Source: Terriglobales bacterium
GTDB taxonomy: Bacteria; Acidobacteriota; Terriglobia; Terriglobales; Acidobacteriaceae
DNA: 64,000 nt
Reading direction: 5' to 3'
Assembly (NCBI GenBank): GCA_035567895.1
Contig: DATMPC010000103.1
Coordinates: 62,001 to 126,000, forward strand
Within the stretch, counting starts at the first letter, position 1, and each line of letters starts with the position of its first letter. Made by a program: the position numbers and the translations under genes. Below the pieces are notes generated by a model that made no database searches, was not told the origin of the DNA, and was given only the letters and a program-made list of their open reading frames with translations. Below are positions 8,407-17,380 of this stretch, piece by piece.

Positions 8407-9273
8407 ATGGCATCTGCGAAACAAATGGAGCGAGTGGTTGGGGCACCAGGCGAGATCGAAGTGCCTGCACCGACCGCGTGGCCGCTGGTGCTGGCTTTCG
8501 GACTTACCTTGGCGTTCACGGGCCTGCTTACGAGCGCGTCGGTCAGCATCCTCGGCGTCGTGCTTATTGTGGCGGGTTGTGTCGGTTGGTTTCAGGAAGT
8601 CTTGCCGCACGCGCATGAAGAAGTCGTGCGCGTCGGGCTTCGAAAGGACGTGGCCGTAACGACCGAGCGCCGGACAGTCGAGCGGTTTCCGATCACGCCA
8701 GATCAGCAACGCGCCTGGCTTCCTATCCAAACGTATCCGGTGTCGGCCGGTTTGAAGGGCGGACTTGCGGGAAGCGTAGCGATGGCCGTGGTGGCCTGTG
8801 CGTATGGAGTGCTGAAGGTCGGAAGCATCTGGTACCCAATTAATCTTCTGGCGGCAGTGATCCACGCACAGTCGCTGAAACTCGTACCCGGACAGTTGAA
8901 TTCGTTTCACGCGGACAGCTTTGCGATTGCTGTGGGTCTGCACCTCCTGGTCTCCACGCTCGTCGGATTGCTTTACGGCGCGATGCTTCCAATGTTCCCG
9001 AAACGGCCAATCGTACTCGGAGGACTGATCGGCCCGGTCTTGTGGTCGGGGCTGCTGTACACAATGATGGGGCTGCTCAATCCTTTGCTGGAGAGCCACA
9101 TTGACTGGGCGTGGTTTATGGCTTCGCAAGTGGCCTTCGGCGTCGTCGCCGGCATCATCGTCGTAAAGCAATCGCGAATGCCGACGCACGAGAACGTGTC
9201 CTTCGCCATTCGCGCCGGGGTTGAAGCTCCGGGGATTATTCCACCAAAAGGAAGCGGAGAAGAACGCCCGTGA
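8407..9273 (+). CDS. Membrane protein of unknown function in the oxidase operon
   Basis: A 288-aa protein. The N-terminal part has two close helices (about 27-44 and 47-62) followed by LPHAHEE; this is the size and place of a small subunit IV-like hairpin. After a soluble stretch (about 65-115) come some four to five more helices (about 118-140, 178-198, 204-230, 236-262). I do not recognise the C-terminal half. It starts 18 bases after subunit III and its stop overlaps the cytochrome gene by GTGA, so it is co-translated with the respiratory genes. A structural or assembly role in the oxidase/bc complex is inferred from position only. Confidence 0.8.
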   Translation: MASAKQMERVVGAPGEIEVPAPTAWPLVLAFGLTLAFTGLLTSASVSILGVVLIVAGCVGWFQEVLPHAHEEVVRVGLRKDVAVTTERRTVERFPITPDQQRAWLPIQTYPVSAGLKGGLAGSVAMAVVACAYGVLKVGSIWYPINLLAAVIHAQSLKLVPGQLNSFHADSFAIAVGLHLLVSTLVGLLYGAMLPMFPKRPIVLGGLIGPVLWSGLLYTMMGLLNPLLESHIDWAWFMASQVAFGVVAGIIVVKQSRMPTHENVSFAIRAGVEAPGIIPPKGSGEERP

Positions 9274-10004
9274 ACGCATTTCGGTATCTATGTGCATCTT
9301 CGGCGCTCAGTGCGATGCTGCTCTCGGGTTGCAACTCTCCGCACGGCCGGCCGCGCACAGGCTCTGAGGCTTTGGCGCCGAATCAGGTTTCGGAATTTCG
9401 AACTCTGTATGCGGAAAACTGCGCTGGATGCCACGGCACGGAAGGACGCGGAGGAGCGGCGATCGCGCTCGCCGATCCGGTCTATCTGGCCATCGCGGAT
9501 GAAACGGCAATGCGCAAGGTGATCGCCAACGGCGTGGGCGAAACCTCGATGCCGGCTTTCGCTCAAAGCGCGGGCGGAATGCTGACGGATAAGCAGATCG
9601 ATGTGATCACCAGAGAAATCCGATCACGTTGGGGCCGGGTGGGCGTTCTCGACGGAACCAATCCGCCTTCCTACGCACCGAAAGCTACAGGCAATGCTCT
9701 GAGAGGCGAAGCCGCGTACAAGAACTACTGCGAATCGTGCCACGGCCCGGGAGGCCGAGGCGGGCAAAAAGGGAGCGCCATCACCAATGATTCATTTCTG
9801 GCGCTGGTGAGCGACCAGGGTTTACGCACGATTGTCATCACCGGCCGTCCTGAATTGGGAGCCCCCGATTGGCGCGGTAACGTGCCGGGCAGGCCGATGT
9901 CGGACCAGGACGTTACCGACGTAGTCGCCTGGATGAGCGCGCAGCGCCCTAAATTTCCCGGCCAACCGTACTCTCCATCGCCAAAGGCAGGACAATCTCC
10001 ATGA
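9270..10004 (+). CDS. Dihaem c-type cytochrome lipoprotein
   Basis: A 244-aa precursor with a lipoprotein signal (LLSGC, Cys21) and two CxxCH sites: C51-A-G-C-H and a second CESCHG near residue 150. Each is followed by a Met that could be an axial ligand (SMPAF; RPMSD). Two tandem class I cytochrome c folds held at the membrane would act as the electron carrier between bc complex and oxidase, replacing soluble cytochrome c; this is inference from composition and place. GTG start, overlapping the previous stop by 4 bases; its own stop overlaps the Rieske start (ATGA). Translation of the block is therefore coupled. Confidence 0.9.
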   Translation: MNAFRYLCASSALSAMLLSGCNSPHGRPRTGSEALAPNQVSEFRTLYAENCAGCHGTEGRGGAAIALADPVYLAIADETAMRKVIANGVGETSMPAFAQSAGGMLTDKQIDVITREIRSRWGRVGVLDGTNPPSYAPKATGNALRGEAAYKNYCESCHGPGGRGGQKGSAITNDSFLALVSDQGLRTIVITGRPELGAPDWRGNVPGRPMSDQDVTDVVAWMSAQRPKFPGQPYSPSPKAGQSP

Positions 10005-10543
10005 ACGACTCCAACGACCTCACACGACGAGCACTCTTCGCCAAGGTTGCGCTTCTGCTGAACGGCCTGGCGGCAACCGCTCTTGCCGTTCCTGTTTTGG
10101 GATTCTTACTTTCTCCGGTGTTGCGCGGGCGGAAATCGGCATCGCAATCGTGGGTCTCGCTCGGCGGACTCGATCATTTTCCCGAAGGCCAGACCCGCCT
10201 GGCAAGCTATCGCAATCCCATGGTTAACTCCTGGGATGGTGAGACCGCCAACATCGCCTGCTGGGTTCGCCGGATGGCGGGCGAGAAATTCCAAATATTT
10301 GCCGTAAACTGCGCGCACCTGGGATGTCCGGTGCGCTGGTTTCCGCAATCGGCACTGTTCATGTGCCCCTGCCACGGTGGAGTCTACTACTCCGATGGCA
10401 GCCGCGCGTCAGGACCTCCGGAGCGCGGCTTGTTCGAGTATCCCTACAAAGTTGAAAACGGCGAGTTGGTGATTCAGGCCGGCGAATTGCCGACTCCAGG
10501 ACCCAGCGCCAAACTTGGTGGCAGGAAGTCGTCATGCGCGTGA
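10001..10543 (+). CDS. Rieske [2Fe-2S] protein of the bc complex
   Basis: A 180-aa protein with an N-terminal membrane anchor (about 13-41) and the Rieske fold. Cluster ligands are C104 and H106 (NCAHLGC) and C122 and H125 (MCPCHGG), with C109 and C124 as the disulphide pair. It accepts electrons from quinol at the cytochrome b Qo site and passes them to the cytochrome c domain. The twin Arg at 9-10 before the helix (LTRRALFAK) fits Tat-dependent insertion, as in many Rieske proteins. The gene overlaps its upstream neighbour by 4 bases and the cytochrome b gene by 10 bases. Confidence 0.95.
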   Translation: MNDSNDLTRRALFAKVALLLNGLAATALAVPVLGFLLSPVLRGRKSASQSWVSLGGLDHFPEGQTRLASYRNPMVNSWDGETANIACWVRRMAGEKFQIFAVNCAHLGCPVRWFPQSALFMCPCHGGVYYSDGSRASGPPERGLFEYPYKVENGELVIQAGELPTPGPSAKLGGRKSSCA

Positions 10544-12024
10544 CCGTCGGAAAGATCGGGCGCTGGTTCGATGACCGGCTGCAGGTTGCGACCATCGTGC
10601 GCGGCGCCGCGGCGCATCCTGTCCCACGCGAAACCGCGAGCTGGGCTTACGTGTTCGGGAGCGCCGCGCTTACCGTCTTCATGGTTCAGATCGTTACGGG
10701 TGTACTGCTGGCGCTCATCTACGTTCCTTCTGCGAGCGAGGCCTGGAATAGCCTGCAGGTCCTGAATCATGAGGTGACTTTAGGCTGGTTCATTCGTGCT
10801 GTTCACGGATGGGGCTCGAACTTCATGGTGGCGATCGTCCTCATCCATATGGTCCAGGTCTTTTTGTTCGGCGCCTACAAGTATCCCCGCGAGCTCACCT
10901 GGATCGTAGGTGTCTTCCTTCTTCTTGTCACTTTGGGAATGGCCTTTACCGGACAGGTTCTTCGATTCGACCAGGACGCCTATTGGGGACTCGGAATCGG
11001 CGCCTCTATCTCTAGCCGCATTCCGGTTTTGGGACCATGGATCGTCCATTTGCTGCTGGGCGGCCCGATCATCGCCGGAGCAACCCTTTCCCGCTTCTTC
11101 GCGTTGCACGTCTTCTTGATTCCTGGCCTGCTGATTGCATTTGTAGGCGTCCATGTGTTGATGGTTCTTCGTCTGGGAATCAACGAATGGCCGATGCCCG
11201 GCCGTGTGGTGCGTCGCGCGACTTACGTGAAGGAATATCACGAGCGCACGGCGAAGGACGGTATCGCCTTCGTGCCTTACGCAATCTGGAAGGACCTGGT
11301 CTTTTCCGCCTTTGTAGTCGTTCTTCTCATTGCGTGCGCTCTGTACTTCGGACCTTTTGGGCCAACAGGCCGGCCGGATCCCACAGTCATTCAGACTGTC
11401 CCTCGTCCTGATTATTTCTTTCTTTGGATCTACGCGCTGCTCTCGCTATTGCCGCCATCGTTGGAGACGCCCGCTCTTCTCATCGGTCCGGTGATTGCCA
11501 TCTGCGGATTACTCCTACTCCCCTTTATCGCCGGAGAAGGTGAAAAAAGCTGGCGCCGGCGTCCGGTGGCTGTTCTCTCCATCGCGCTAATCGCGGTGGT
11601 CTTTGGGGAGTTTACGCATCTCGCCGGCAACGCTCCCTGGAGCCCCGTCATGAATGCGTGGAGCGGCCAACCAATTCCCGCTCAGTTCTTGAAAGGAAGA
11701 ACAGCGCTCGAACGGCGCGGCGCACTGGTCTTCCAGGCCAAACAGTGTCACAACTGCCACTCCCTCGAAGGCAATGGCGGAATGCGCGGGCCGTCGCTTG
11801 ATGCGGTGGCCGTGCACCTGACTCAGGATCAACTGATTCGGCAGGTGATTCAAGGTGGCGGAAACATGCCTGCCTATGGAAAGAATCTCAGCCCCGCCGA
11901 GACTACCGCGCTGGTCGCATTCCTCGAGACGTTGCATCCACTACGCCAGTCTCCAGCGCGTGATGCCTCGCAGGCAGCGACATTAGGAAACGAATCCAGC
12001 GGGCCTTCTGCGGTTCAAAAGTAG
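10534..12024 (+). CDS. Cytochrome b with C-terminal cytochrome c domain
   Basis: A 496-aa fusion. Residues about 1-380 form an eight-helix cytochrome b with haem His pairs in HGWGSNFMVAIVLIHM and FFALHVFLIPGLLIAFVGVH, a Qo-loop-like PDYFFLWIYALLSLLPP and helices to about 370. After a linker follows a single cytochrome c domain with C405-H-N-C408-H409 and a Met ligand in GGNMPAYG. Fusion of b with c replaces a separate cytochrome c1, while the dihaem protein upstream provides further haems. The Pro-Glu-Trp-Tyr Qo motif is here PDYF, as seen in some bacterial lineages. The start overlaps the Rieske stop. With the oxidase genes it forms one bc-caa3 unit. Confidence 0.93.
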   Translation: MRVTVGKIGRWFDDRLQVATIVRGAAAHPVPRETASWAYVFGSAALTVFMVQIVTGVLLALIYVPSASEAWNSLQVLNHEVTLGWFIRAVHGWGSNFMVAIVLIHMVQVFLFGAYKYPRELTWIVGVFLLLVTLGMAFTGQVLRFDQDAYWGLGIGASISSRIPVLGPWIVHLLLGGPIIAGATLSRFFALHVFLIPGLLIAFVGVHVLMVLRLGINEWPMPGRVVRRATYVKEYHERTAKDGIAFVPYAIWKDLVFSAFVVVLLIACALYFGPFGPTGRPDPTVIQTVPRPDYFFLWIYALLSLLPPSLETPALLIGPVIAICGLLLLPFIAGEGEKSWRRRPVAVLSIALIAVVFGEFTHLAGNAPWSPVMNAWSGQPIPAQFLKGRTALERRGALVFQAKQCHNCHSLEGNGGMRGPSLDAVAVHLTQDQLIRQVIQGGGNMPAYGKNLSPAETTALVAFLETLHPLRQSPARDASQAATLGNESSGPSAVQK

Positions 12025-12027
12025 GTT

Positions 12028-12918
12028 ATGCACTCTCACCTTCATCAGCCGGAGTCTTGGTCGTTTCCTCTGGGCCTGACTGCTTCCCTGCTAGCCGTCG
12101 CGATCGTCTACGTTCGCGGTTGGTGGCGCTGTCGCACGACGTTTCCCAAAGTAATTTCCGTATCGCGGCTGGTCGCGTTTCTGAGCGGACTCTTGTTTGT
12201 GTGGATCGCAGTAGCTTCTCCGCTGGGAACCCTCGATCACGAGATGCTTACTGCCCACATGCTGCAGCATCTTCTACTGATGGCAGCCGCCGCACCCTTG
12301 ATTTTGCTCGGAGCTCCGGCCGTCCCACTATTGCACTGTCTTCCGCAATCATTCATTCGTACAGGCGTTAGTAGTCTCTTCCGCCGCCCGTGGGTGCAAT
12401 GGCTCGGACGCGCTGTGACGCACCCGATGTTTTGTTTGTTTGCGCCCTCACTTGCGTTGATCGCGTGGCACGTTCCTGTGCTGTTTGAGATTGGAATGCG
12501 ATCCCAGGCGTGGCACGACGTTCAGCAGATGTCTTTCTTCGCGACTGGAATTCTCTTGTGGTGGCCTGTAATTCAGCCCTGGCCAAGCGTCGCGCGCTGG
12601 CCACGGTGGTCGATTCCGCTATACCTGTTCTTCGCCACCTTGCCCTGCGACGCTCTTTCCGCTTTTCTCACATTTTGCGATCGCGCCATTTATCCCTCGT
12701 ACCAAACTGTTACCGCGCCTTTCGGCCTGTCACCCCTTGCTGACCAGCAGCTCGCGGGCTCGTTAATGTGGGTTTGCGTAACTTTTATCTACTTGTTTCC
12801 GGCCGTCGGAATCACGATGCGGATACTCTCTCCTTCGCGCCGGCAGCGCTCGTTCTCGGAGGCTCCCAGCGCTAAAACACCGCCCAAGGATCCGTCCGGG
12901 ATCGGAGTTTCCTGGTGA
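12028..12918 (+). CDS. ctaG: CtaG-type (caa3) cytochrome oxidase assembly protein
   Basis: A 296-aa membrane protein with seven predicted helices and the family features DHEMLTAHMLQHLLLM (about 71-86), LIAWHVP and WWPVIQPWP. Proteins of this family help mature the copper site of caa3 oxidases; they are unrelated to Cox11. The gene follows the cytochrome b stop by 3 bases and overlaps the next start. No CtaA, Sco or Cox11 gene is present in the window, so those functions must be encoded elsewhere. Confidence 0.9.
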   Translation: MHSHLHQPESWSFPLGLTASLLAVAIVYVRGWWRCRTTFPKVISVSRLVAFLSGLLFVWIAVASPLGTLDHEMLTAHMLQHLLLMAAAAPLILLGAPAVPLLHCLPQSFIRTGVSSLFRRPWVQWLGRAVTHPMFCLFAPSLALIAWHVPVLFEIGMRSQAWHDVQQMSFFATGILLWWPVIQPWPSVARWPRWSIPLYLFFATLPCDALSAFLTFCDRAIYPSYQTVTAPFGLSPLADQQLAGSLMWVCVTFIYLFPAVGITMRILSPSRRQRSFSEAPSAKTPPKDPSGIGVSW

Positions 12919-13844
12919 TGGTCAGTCAACCTGCAGCCCTGACGTTGGGAGTGGAAGAAGCTCCGAGATTGCAAGCTCGCCTTGCAACACTTGCCGACTA
13001 CTGGATGCTGACGAAGCCGGAAGTGAATCTCCTGATTCTGATCACAACGCTCGCAGGATTTTGCTTAGCTCTTCCATCTTCAACTCAGCACTTCCCGGTA
13101 TTACTCCTTATTAATACGTTGCTGGGAACGCTGCTGGTCGCCAGTGGGACAGGAGTTCTAAATCAATTTATCGAGCGTACTTTCGACGCTCAGATGAGAA
13201 GAACTGCTCGACGCCCGATAGCGTCCGGCAGAATAGCTGCCTCGAGTGCCTTCTGGTTCGGGATCGCGTTGGCTTGCTCGGGCTGCCTTTACCTCGGCGT
13301 GGCCGTCAATAAGCTCGCAAGCCTGCTCGCGCTCCTCACGCTGTTAAGTTATTTGTTTGTCTACACACCGCTTAAAAGAAAGACTCCGCTTTGCACGCTC
13401 GTGGGAGCCCTCCCGGGTGCGATGCCACCGCTGATCGGATGGGCCGGGGCAGCCGGCAAGTTGAGTCTGGAGGCTTGGTCGCTATACACCATTCTCTTCC
13501 TCTGGCAATTCCCGCACTTCATGGCGATTGCCTGGATGTATCGGGAGGATTACTCACGTGCCGGGTACCTAGTTCTTCCTCACGAAGAGTCGAGGGGAAG
13601 CCTTATGGCTCTGCAGGCCGTTCTGCCATGTCTGCTCCTGGTACCGGCGGGCCTCATTCCATTGATTCTCGCGCATTCTTCTTTCCCCTATTGGGTCGCC
13701 AATCTACTGCTCACCTCTGGCTTCCTCATCTACGCCGTCCGACTGGCTGTTGAAAGATCAAATGCGGTGGCAAAGCGACTGCTCTTAGTGTCCATCATTT
13801 ACCTGCCGCTAGTCTTTTTCACAATTCTGCTCAGCAAGCCCTGA
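12918..13844 (+). CDS. ctaB: Protohaem IX farnesyltransferase (haem O synthase)
   Basis: A 308-aa UbiA-family prenyltransferase that adds farnesyl to haem B, the first step to haem A for the oxidase. Visible are the first Asp-rich motif in NQFIERTFDAQMRRTARRP, the region YTPLKRKTP, and YREDYSRAGYLVLP as second Asp motif, within about nine helices. The start is ATG 12918 or the GTG just before at 12915, which would give a GTGA overlap with ctaG. Last gene of the respiratory run; no clear terminator follows in the 296-base gap to the converging sigma gene, where I see nothing else. Confidence 0.95.
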   Translation: MVSQPAALTLGVEEAPRLQARLATLADYWMLTKPEVNLLILITTLAGFCLALPSSTQHFPVLLLINTLLGTLLVASGTGVLNQFIERTFDAQMRRTARRPIASGRIAASSAFWFGIALACSGCLYLGVAVNKLASLLALLTLLSYLFVYTPLKRKTPLCTLVGALPGAMPPLIGWAGAAGKLSLEAWSLYTILFLWQFPHFMAIAWMYREDYSRAGYLVLPHEESRGSLMALQAVLPCLLLVPAGLIPLILAHSSFPYWVANLLLTSGFLIYAVRLAVERSNAVAKRLLLVSIIYLPLVFFTILLSKP

Positions 13845-14140
13845 ACGTCAAGCCTCGTCTAGTGACTGCGGATCTTAGGGTGTGAGCGTGGGTTGAGGGA
13901 TACCGATCTGGAACTAGTATCTGCAAATCGCAAGCGAGATCTGTAAGCGATTCAGACCTGACTCGTCGTTATGGAACTATACGATTCAGAGGAGGGAGGA
14001 GGGTTCCGGCCGGGACGGTTGGTCCGACCCGCGCGGGAGGAGGTTAGAAAGTCACGCCGGAACCGGATGAGCCCTCCACGGCGACTTCCCAGAAACTTTG
14101 ACAGCGTCTTACTTCTTCATTGCGGACTTACAGGCAATCT

Positions 14141-14908
14141 CTATGCACCGTAGCCTGCGCATCCTCCTTGTTGTTGATTAAAGGCTGCGACTGGCAAGTG
14201 CGCCACGGCCTGTGTACGTTCAGGTCGGTACTCGGACGAAAACGCTTTGCGTCCTGCTTTCAAGTCAAGGCTGAATTGGGTCTTGGTCCTGCGCGTGGCG
14301 TTTTGAAACCGCTGCGTGAGTTTGGCGCGGCCACGAGTGAGCTGCGCTTTGATAGTTCCGTGGGGTACGCCCAGTGTCTCTGCAGCCTTTTTTATGGAAA
14401 AGTCATCCCGCTGATGGAGCCGCAGAGCCGCTTGCTGCGAGGATGGAAGGCCAGCGATTAGCTTGCGAACAAGTTCACGCTGCTCGCCCTGTTCCAAGGT
14501 CTGCTCCGGAGTGGGACTCGGGTCCACGAGTAATTCCGAAATCGCCCACTGGCCGTCCTTGGGAGCTTCGTCTAGTGACAGCATTTGGCGTCGACCGCGC
14601 CTTCGCAACTGCATGCGTACTGCATTAATGACAATCGATATCAACCAAGTCGACATCTGCGCACGACCGTCGAATTGCGCAATGTGTCGAAATGCCGACA
14701 GCATAGCGTCTTGCACTGCATCTTCGGCATCTTCGGGATTGCGTAGAGAGCGCATCGCTATGCGCTTCAGGCGAGGCAGCGCGTCCGAGAGAATCTTCTC
14801 GAACTCGCGTCGACGTTCGCAGCTTGTCGCTACGGGGACTCCTTGGGGACCAGCAACGGCCACGAAGGGAAGACTGGAATCTTCAACTGCAGGCATCAGT
14901 GTCGGCAT
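14141..14908 (-). CDS. ECF-like RNA polymerase sigma factor
   Basis: About 255 aa. Sigma region 2 (about 30-95) reads LKRIAMRSLRNPEDAEDAVQ followed by STWLISIVINAVRMQLRRR, the -10 recognition and core-binding helices. Region 4 (about 140-190) has LPSSQQAALRLHQRDDFSIK and GVPHGTIKAQLTRGRAKL, a helix-turn-helix for the -35 element. It carries about 50 extra C-terminal residues rich in Arg and Gln that do not resemble the ECF core. The frame is open to 15130, but ATG 14908 is taken because the preceding residues look non-coding. No anti-sigma gene adjoins it on this strand. Confidence 0.85.
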   Translation of the reverse strand: MPTLMPAVEDSSLPFVAVAGPQGVPVATSCERRREFEKILSDALPRLKRIAMRSLRNPEDAEDAVQDAMLSAFRHIAQFDGRAQMSTWLISIVINAVRMQLRRRGRRQMLSLDEAPKDGQWAISELLVDPSPTPEQTLEQGEQRELVRKLIAGLPSSQQAALRLHQRDDFSIKKAAETLGVPHGTIKAQLTRGRAKLTQRFQNATRRTKTQFSLDLKAGRKAFSSEYRPERTQAVAHLPVAAFNQQQGGCAGYGA

Positions 14909-15444
14909 ACTTCGCGAATCTCCGTTTCCGAAAGCTGTTTTTCGAACCGAATGTCGTTGTTCGCTTCTCACTTCCGATACAGAGCATTTTCCGTACCAAC
15001 AGCAAACCGGCCCAAGAGTCCCTTGCCTTCTGTAGGAATTGAGAGGCTGTTGTGGAAGCACTGTCATGTGCTTACGAGCACTGGACCGTTGGCACACTCG
15101 ACGGGCACGGTCTCCGGCGCTCGCGTGCATCGGAAGTCACAATGTCGACTCCGTGAAAGCGCCGACTGTCAGATGCCAACTGCTTGACACTGGCGTTTGT
15201 TTCGGACATAGGAACCGGCGGCTCCTCTCTCCATGCATGGCGGCTAAACGATTGTCCTGCAGCAAGATGGGCGCGGGAGCCTGCGGCATTCGTATGGAAG
15301 TTCGCATGCCCTTTAACGAGAGCGAACCCTGAACGTAAGAAATTTGGCTTGCGGTCAAGGCGATGACATCGTCGAGGGCATGATCTGAAGAAAATTCTGT
15401 TAACACACGGCGCAGTTACTCCGACCGATGATCTTGAAATCACC
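14909..15444. other. Divergent intergenic region of 536 bases
   Basis: It separates the minus-strand sigma gene from the plus-strand STAS/Mla cluster, so promoters for both should lie here. Open frames inside have no recognisable protein character. Apart from the candidate promoter at 15184-15212, I see no repeat or hairpin that stands out. Confidence 0.5.
15184..15212 (+). promoter_or_regulatory. Possible sigma-70-like promoter ahead of the STAS/Mla cluster
   Basis: A perfect TTGACA at 15184-15189 is followed after 17 bases by CATAGG at 15207-15212, which matches TATAAT at only three positions. It lies about 230 bases before the STAS gene. The -35 box is good and the -10 is weak, so this is only a candidate. 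Confidence 0.3.
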
Positions 15445-15774
15445 GTGGATCATGGCGAAGAGGGCGCTCTCGTGCGCTTGAATGGCCACCTCAACATTGA
15501 TTCTTCACCAGCCCTGCGTAATCGGCTTCTGAGCATGCTGAGGGAGCAGTCAACCAAAACCGTGATCGTCGACTTGACGAGAGTCTCCTACATTGACTCT
15601 TCAGGCATTGCGACTCTGATCGAGGGACTCAAAGTCGCGCTCAATCGCCAAATCACGTTGCGCTTGCAAGGTCTGCAAGGTCGTCTCCTTCATTTATTCG
15701 AGACTACGGGCGTATTGGCTCTCTTCGAAAGGGATGGCGGTAAGAGCACTTCCTCACCGCCAAAGGTTTCCTGA
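15445..15774 (+). CDS. STAS-domain protein, MlaB-like partner of the ABC transporter
   Basis: A 109-aa single STAS domain with LVRLNGHLNIDSSPALRNRL, VIVDLTRVSYIDSSGIATL and LRLQGLQG. The DSSG turn, the site phosphorylated in anti-sigma antagonists, is kept. Its stop overlaps the MlaE start by one base (TGATG), so it most likely acts like MlaB, which binds the transporter ATPase, rather than on a sigma factor. The GTG start at 15445 has no good ribosome site. The frame is open to 15367, and D-L-E-I-T-V just upstream looks like a natural first strand, so the true start may be a CTG at 15385 or 15397. Confidence 0.8.
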   Translation: MDHGEEGALVRLNGHLNIDSSPALRNRLLSMLREQSTKTVIVDLTRVSYIDSSGIATLIEGLKVALNRQITLRLQGLQGRLLHLFETTGVLALFERDGGKSTSSPPKVS

Positions 15775-16577
15775 TGGCAACTGCTCTCGAAAACGTCGGA
15801 AAAAACACCATTACTCAACTCGACTACGTCGGGAGCCTGAATATTCAGTTGTGGGCGACTCTCCGGGCAATGGGGACTGCGTTGCCGTTTGTGGGAAATC
15901 GTTATCGGTGGCAGGCATCCGTGCGCCAGATGCTGCAGATCGGCGTTGACGCCCTGCCGATGGTGTCACTGATGGCTATTTGCACCGGCTTCATTCTGGC
16001 CATGCAGGGAGCGTCTGAATTGCGACGCTTCGGAGCTTTGCACTACGTCATCGACCTGGTTGCAGTTGGCTTTACACGTGAACTCGGCCCGCTGCTTACT
16101 GCTATCGCTGTCAGCGGACGTTCTGGTTCGGCTTTCGCGGCAGAAATCGGAACTATGAAGGTGACCGAAGAACTCGATGCGCTTCGCGTCATGGCGCTCG
16201 AGCCTGTGGAGTTCCTCCTTGCGCCGAAGTATCTCGCAGCGCTGATTTCAGTTCCCTGCCTCACCGTCATCTGTAATGTGTGCGGCATATTGGCGGGCGG
16301 ATTATTCATGTTCTTCAGCACGCATCTGACGCCATTGCTCTACTTGCGATACGTGTTGACATCCATCCAGTTGCAGGACGTGATCACAGGACTCATCAAG
16401 AGCGTGGTCTTCGCCACGATCATTGCGCATGTTGGCTGCCTGGAAGGGTTCCGTGTCCGTGGAGGACCCGATTCGGTAGGACGCTCCACAACCAGCGCGG
16501 TCGTGAAATCAACGTTCCTGGTCATTATCGCTGACGCCGTTTTCACGGCCATCTTTTACTTCATGGGAAAGTCGTAA
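15774..16577 (+). CDS. mlaE: MlaE-type permease of a lipid ABC transporter
   Basis: A 267-aa MlaE/YrbE-family permease. N-terminal amphipathic segment, then about five helices. Family signature GFTRELGPLLTAIAVSGRSG and SAFAAEIGTMKVTEELDALR (about 98-140), with the usual LAPKYLAALISVPCL after it. With the ATPase and MCE protein it moves phospholipids or other hydrophobic molecules between inner membrane and outer envelope; direction is not readable from sequence. It overlaps both neighbours by one base, which indicates strict co-translation. Confidence 0.95.
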   Translation: MATALENVGKNTITQLDYVGSLNIQLWATLRAMGTALPFVGNRYRWQASVRQMLQIGVDALPMVSLMAICTGFILAMQGASELRRFGALHYVIDLVAVGFTRELGPLLTAIAVSGRSGSAFAAEIGTMKVTEELDALRVMALEPVEFLLAPKYLAALISVPCLTVICNVCGILAGGLFMFFSTHLTPLLYLRYVLTSIQLQDVITGLIKSVVFATIIAHVGCLEGFRVRGGPDSVGRSTTSAVVKSTFLVIIADAVFTAIFYFMGKS

Positions 16578-17380
16578 TGCCGATCATTTCGATTCGCGAC
16601 TTGGTGGTCGAATACGACGGGCGACGCGTATTGGACGGTCTCAATCTCGATATCGAACAGGGAGAGACGATGGTCCTGTTGGGCGGCAGCGGTTCTGGGA
16701 AGAGCACGCTATTGCGGCAGATCATCGGGCTTGAACGTCCGAAGTCAGGCAGTGTTTACGTAAAAGGAATTGATATCACCCGCTGCTCACCCGCCCAATT
16801 GAAAAACGTCCGGCGCTCAATAGGCGTGGCCTTTCAAAGCGCGGCTTTATTCAACTCGCTGTCAGTTGAGGAGAACGTCGCGCTCTTGCTGCGGGAACAC
16901 ACAGCACTCGCTCCGTCGATTATCGATCTGATGGTCTGGATGAAGTTGGCGGTGGTAGGGCTGGGAGATTTCGGCAAGTTGCAACCGCAGGAGCTGTCGG
17001 GCGGAATGAAGAAGCGTGGCGCCGTCGCCCGTGCTCTGGCGCTGGATCCTGAAATTCTTGTGCTCGACGAACCTTCTGCGGGTCTGGATCCGATCGTCGC
17101 CGCGGAACTCGACGAACTGATTCTGCTTTTGAAAAACGCTTTTCAGATGACAGTGATCGTCGTGACCCATGAAATGCCGAGCGCCTTCCGGATCGCCGAC
17201 CGCATCGCGATGCTGTACAAGGGCGCGTTCAGGTCGGTTGGCACAAAGGAAGAAATCAGGGCCAGCAAAGATCCACGCGTCCGGCAGTTCCTCGATCGCA
17301 TTCCCGGGGACATGGCAAAGGCGCCAGCCGTAGCCGCTTACTTCGAAAAATACCTGCAGCATCAGGAGATGTACAAGTGA
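16577..17380 (+). CDS. mlaF: MlaF-type ATP-binding protein
   Basis: A 267-aa ABC ATPase. Walker A GGSGSGKST (about 36-44), Q-loop in AFQSAALFNSLSVEENVALL, signature LSGGMKKR (family-typical M-K-K-R), Walker B ILVLDEPSAGLDP and switch His in VVTHEM. It energises the MlaE permease. The C-terminal extension (about 240-267) is a likely helical tail that may contact the partner subunit. It begins within the MlaE stop (TAATG) and overlaps the MCE start by GTGA. Confidence 0.95.
   Translation: MPIISIRDLVVEYDGRRVLDGLNLDIEQGETMVLLGGSGSGKSTLLRQIIGLERPKSGSVYVKGIDITRCSPAQLKNVRRSIGVAFQSAALFNSLSVEENVALLLREHTALAPSIIDLMVWMKLAVVGLGDFGKLQPQELSGGMKKRGAVARALALDPEILVLDEPSAGLDPIVAAELDELILLLKNAFQMTVIVVTHEMPSAFRIADRIAMLYKGAFRSVGTKEEIRASKDPRVRQFLDRIPGDMAKAPAVAAYFEKYLQHQEMYK

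Noticed and set aside
8401-9297. Open frame of 298 codons opposite the unknown membrane protein
   Set aside because: The plus-strand frame has clear membrane helices and operon overlaps on both sides; the minus frame has neither.
14141-15774. Sigma factor and STAS protein as a partner-switch pair
   Set aside because: The sigma factor is ECF-like and divergent, no anti-sigma kinase is present, and the STAS gene overlaps mlaE, which points to an MlaB-like role.
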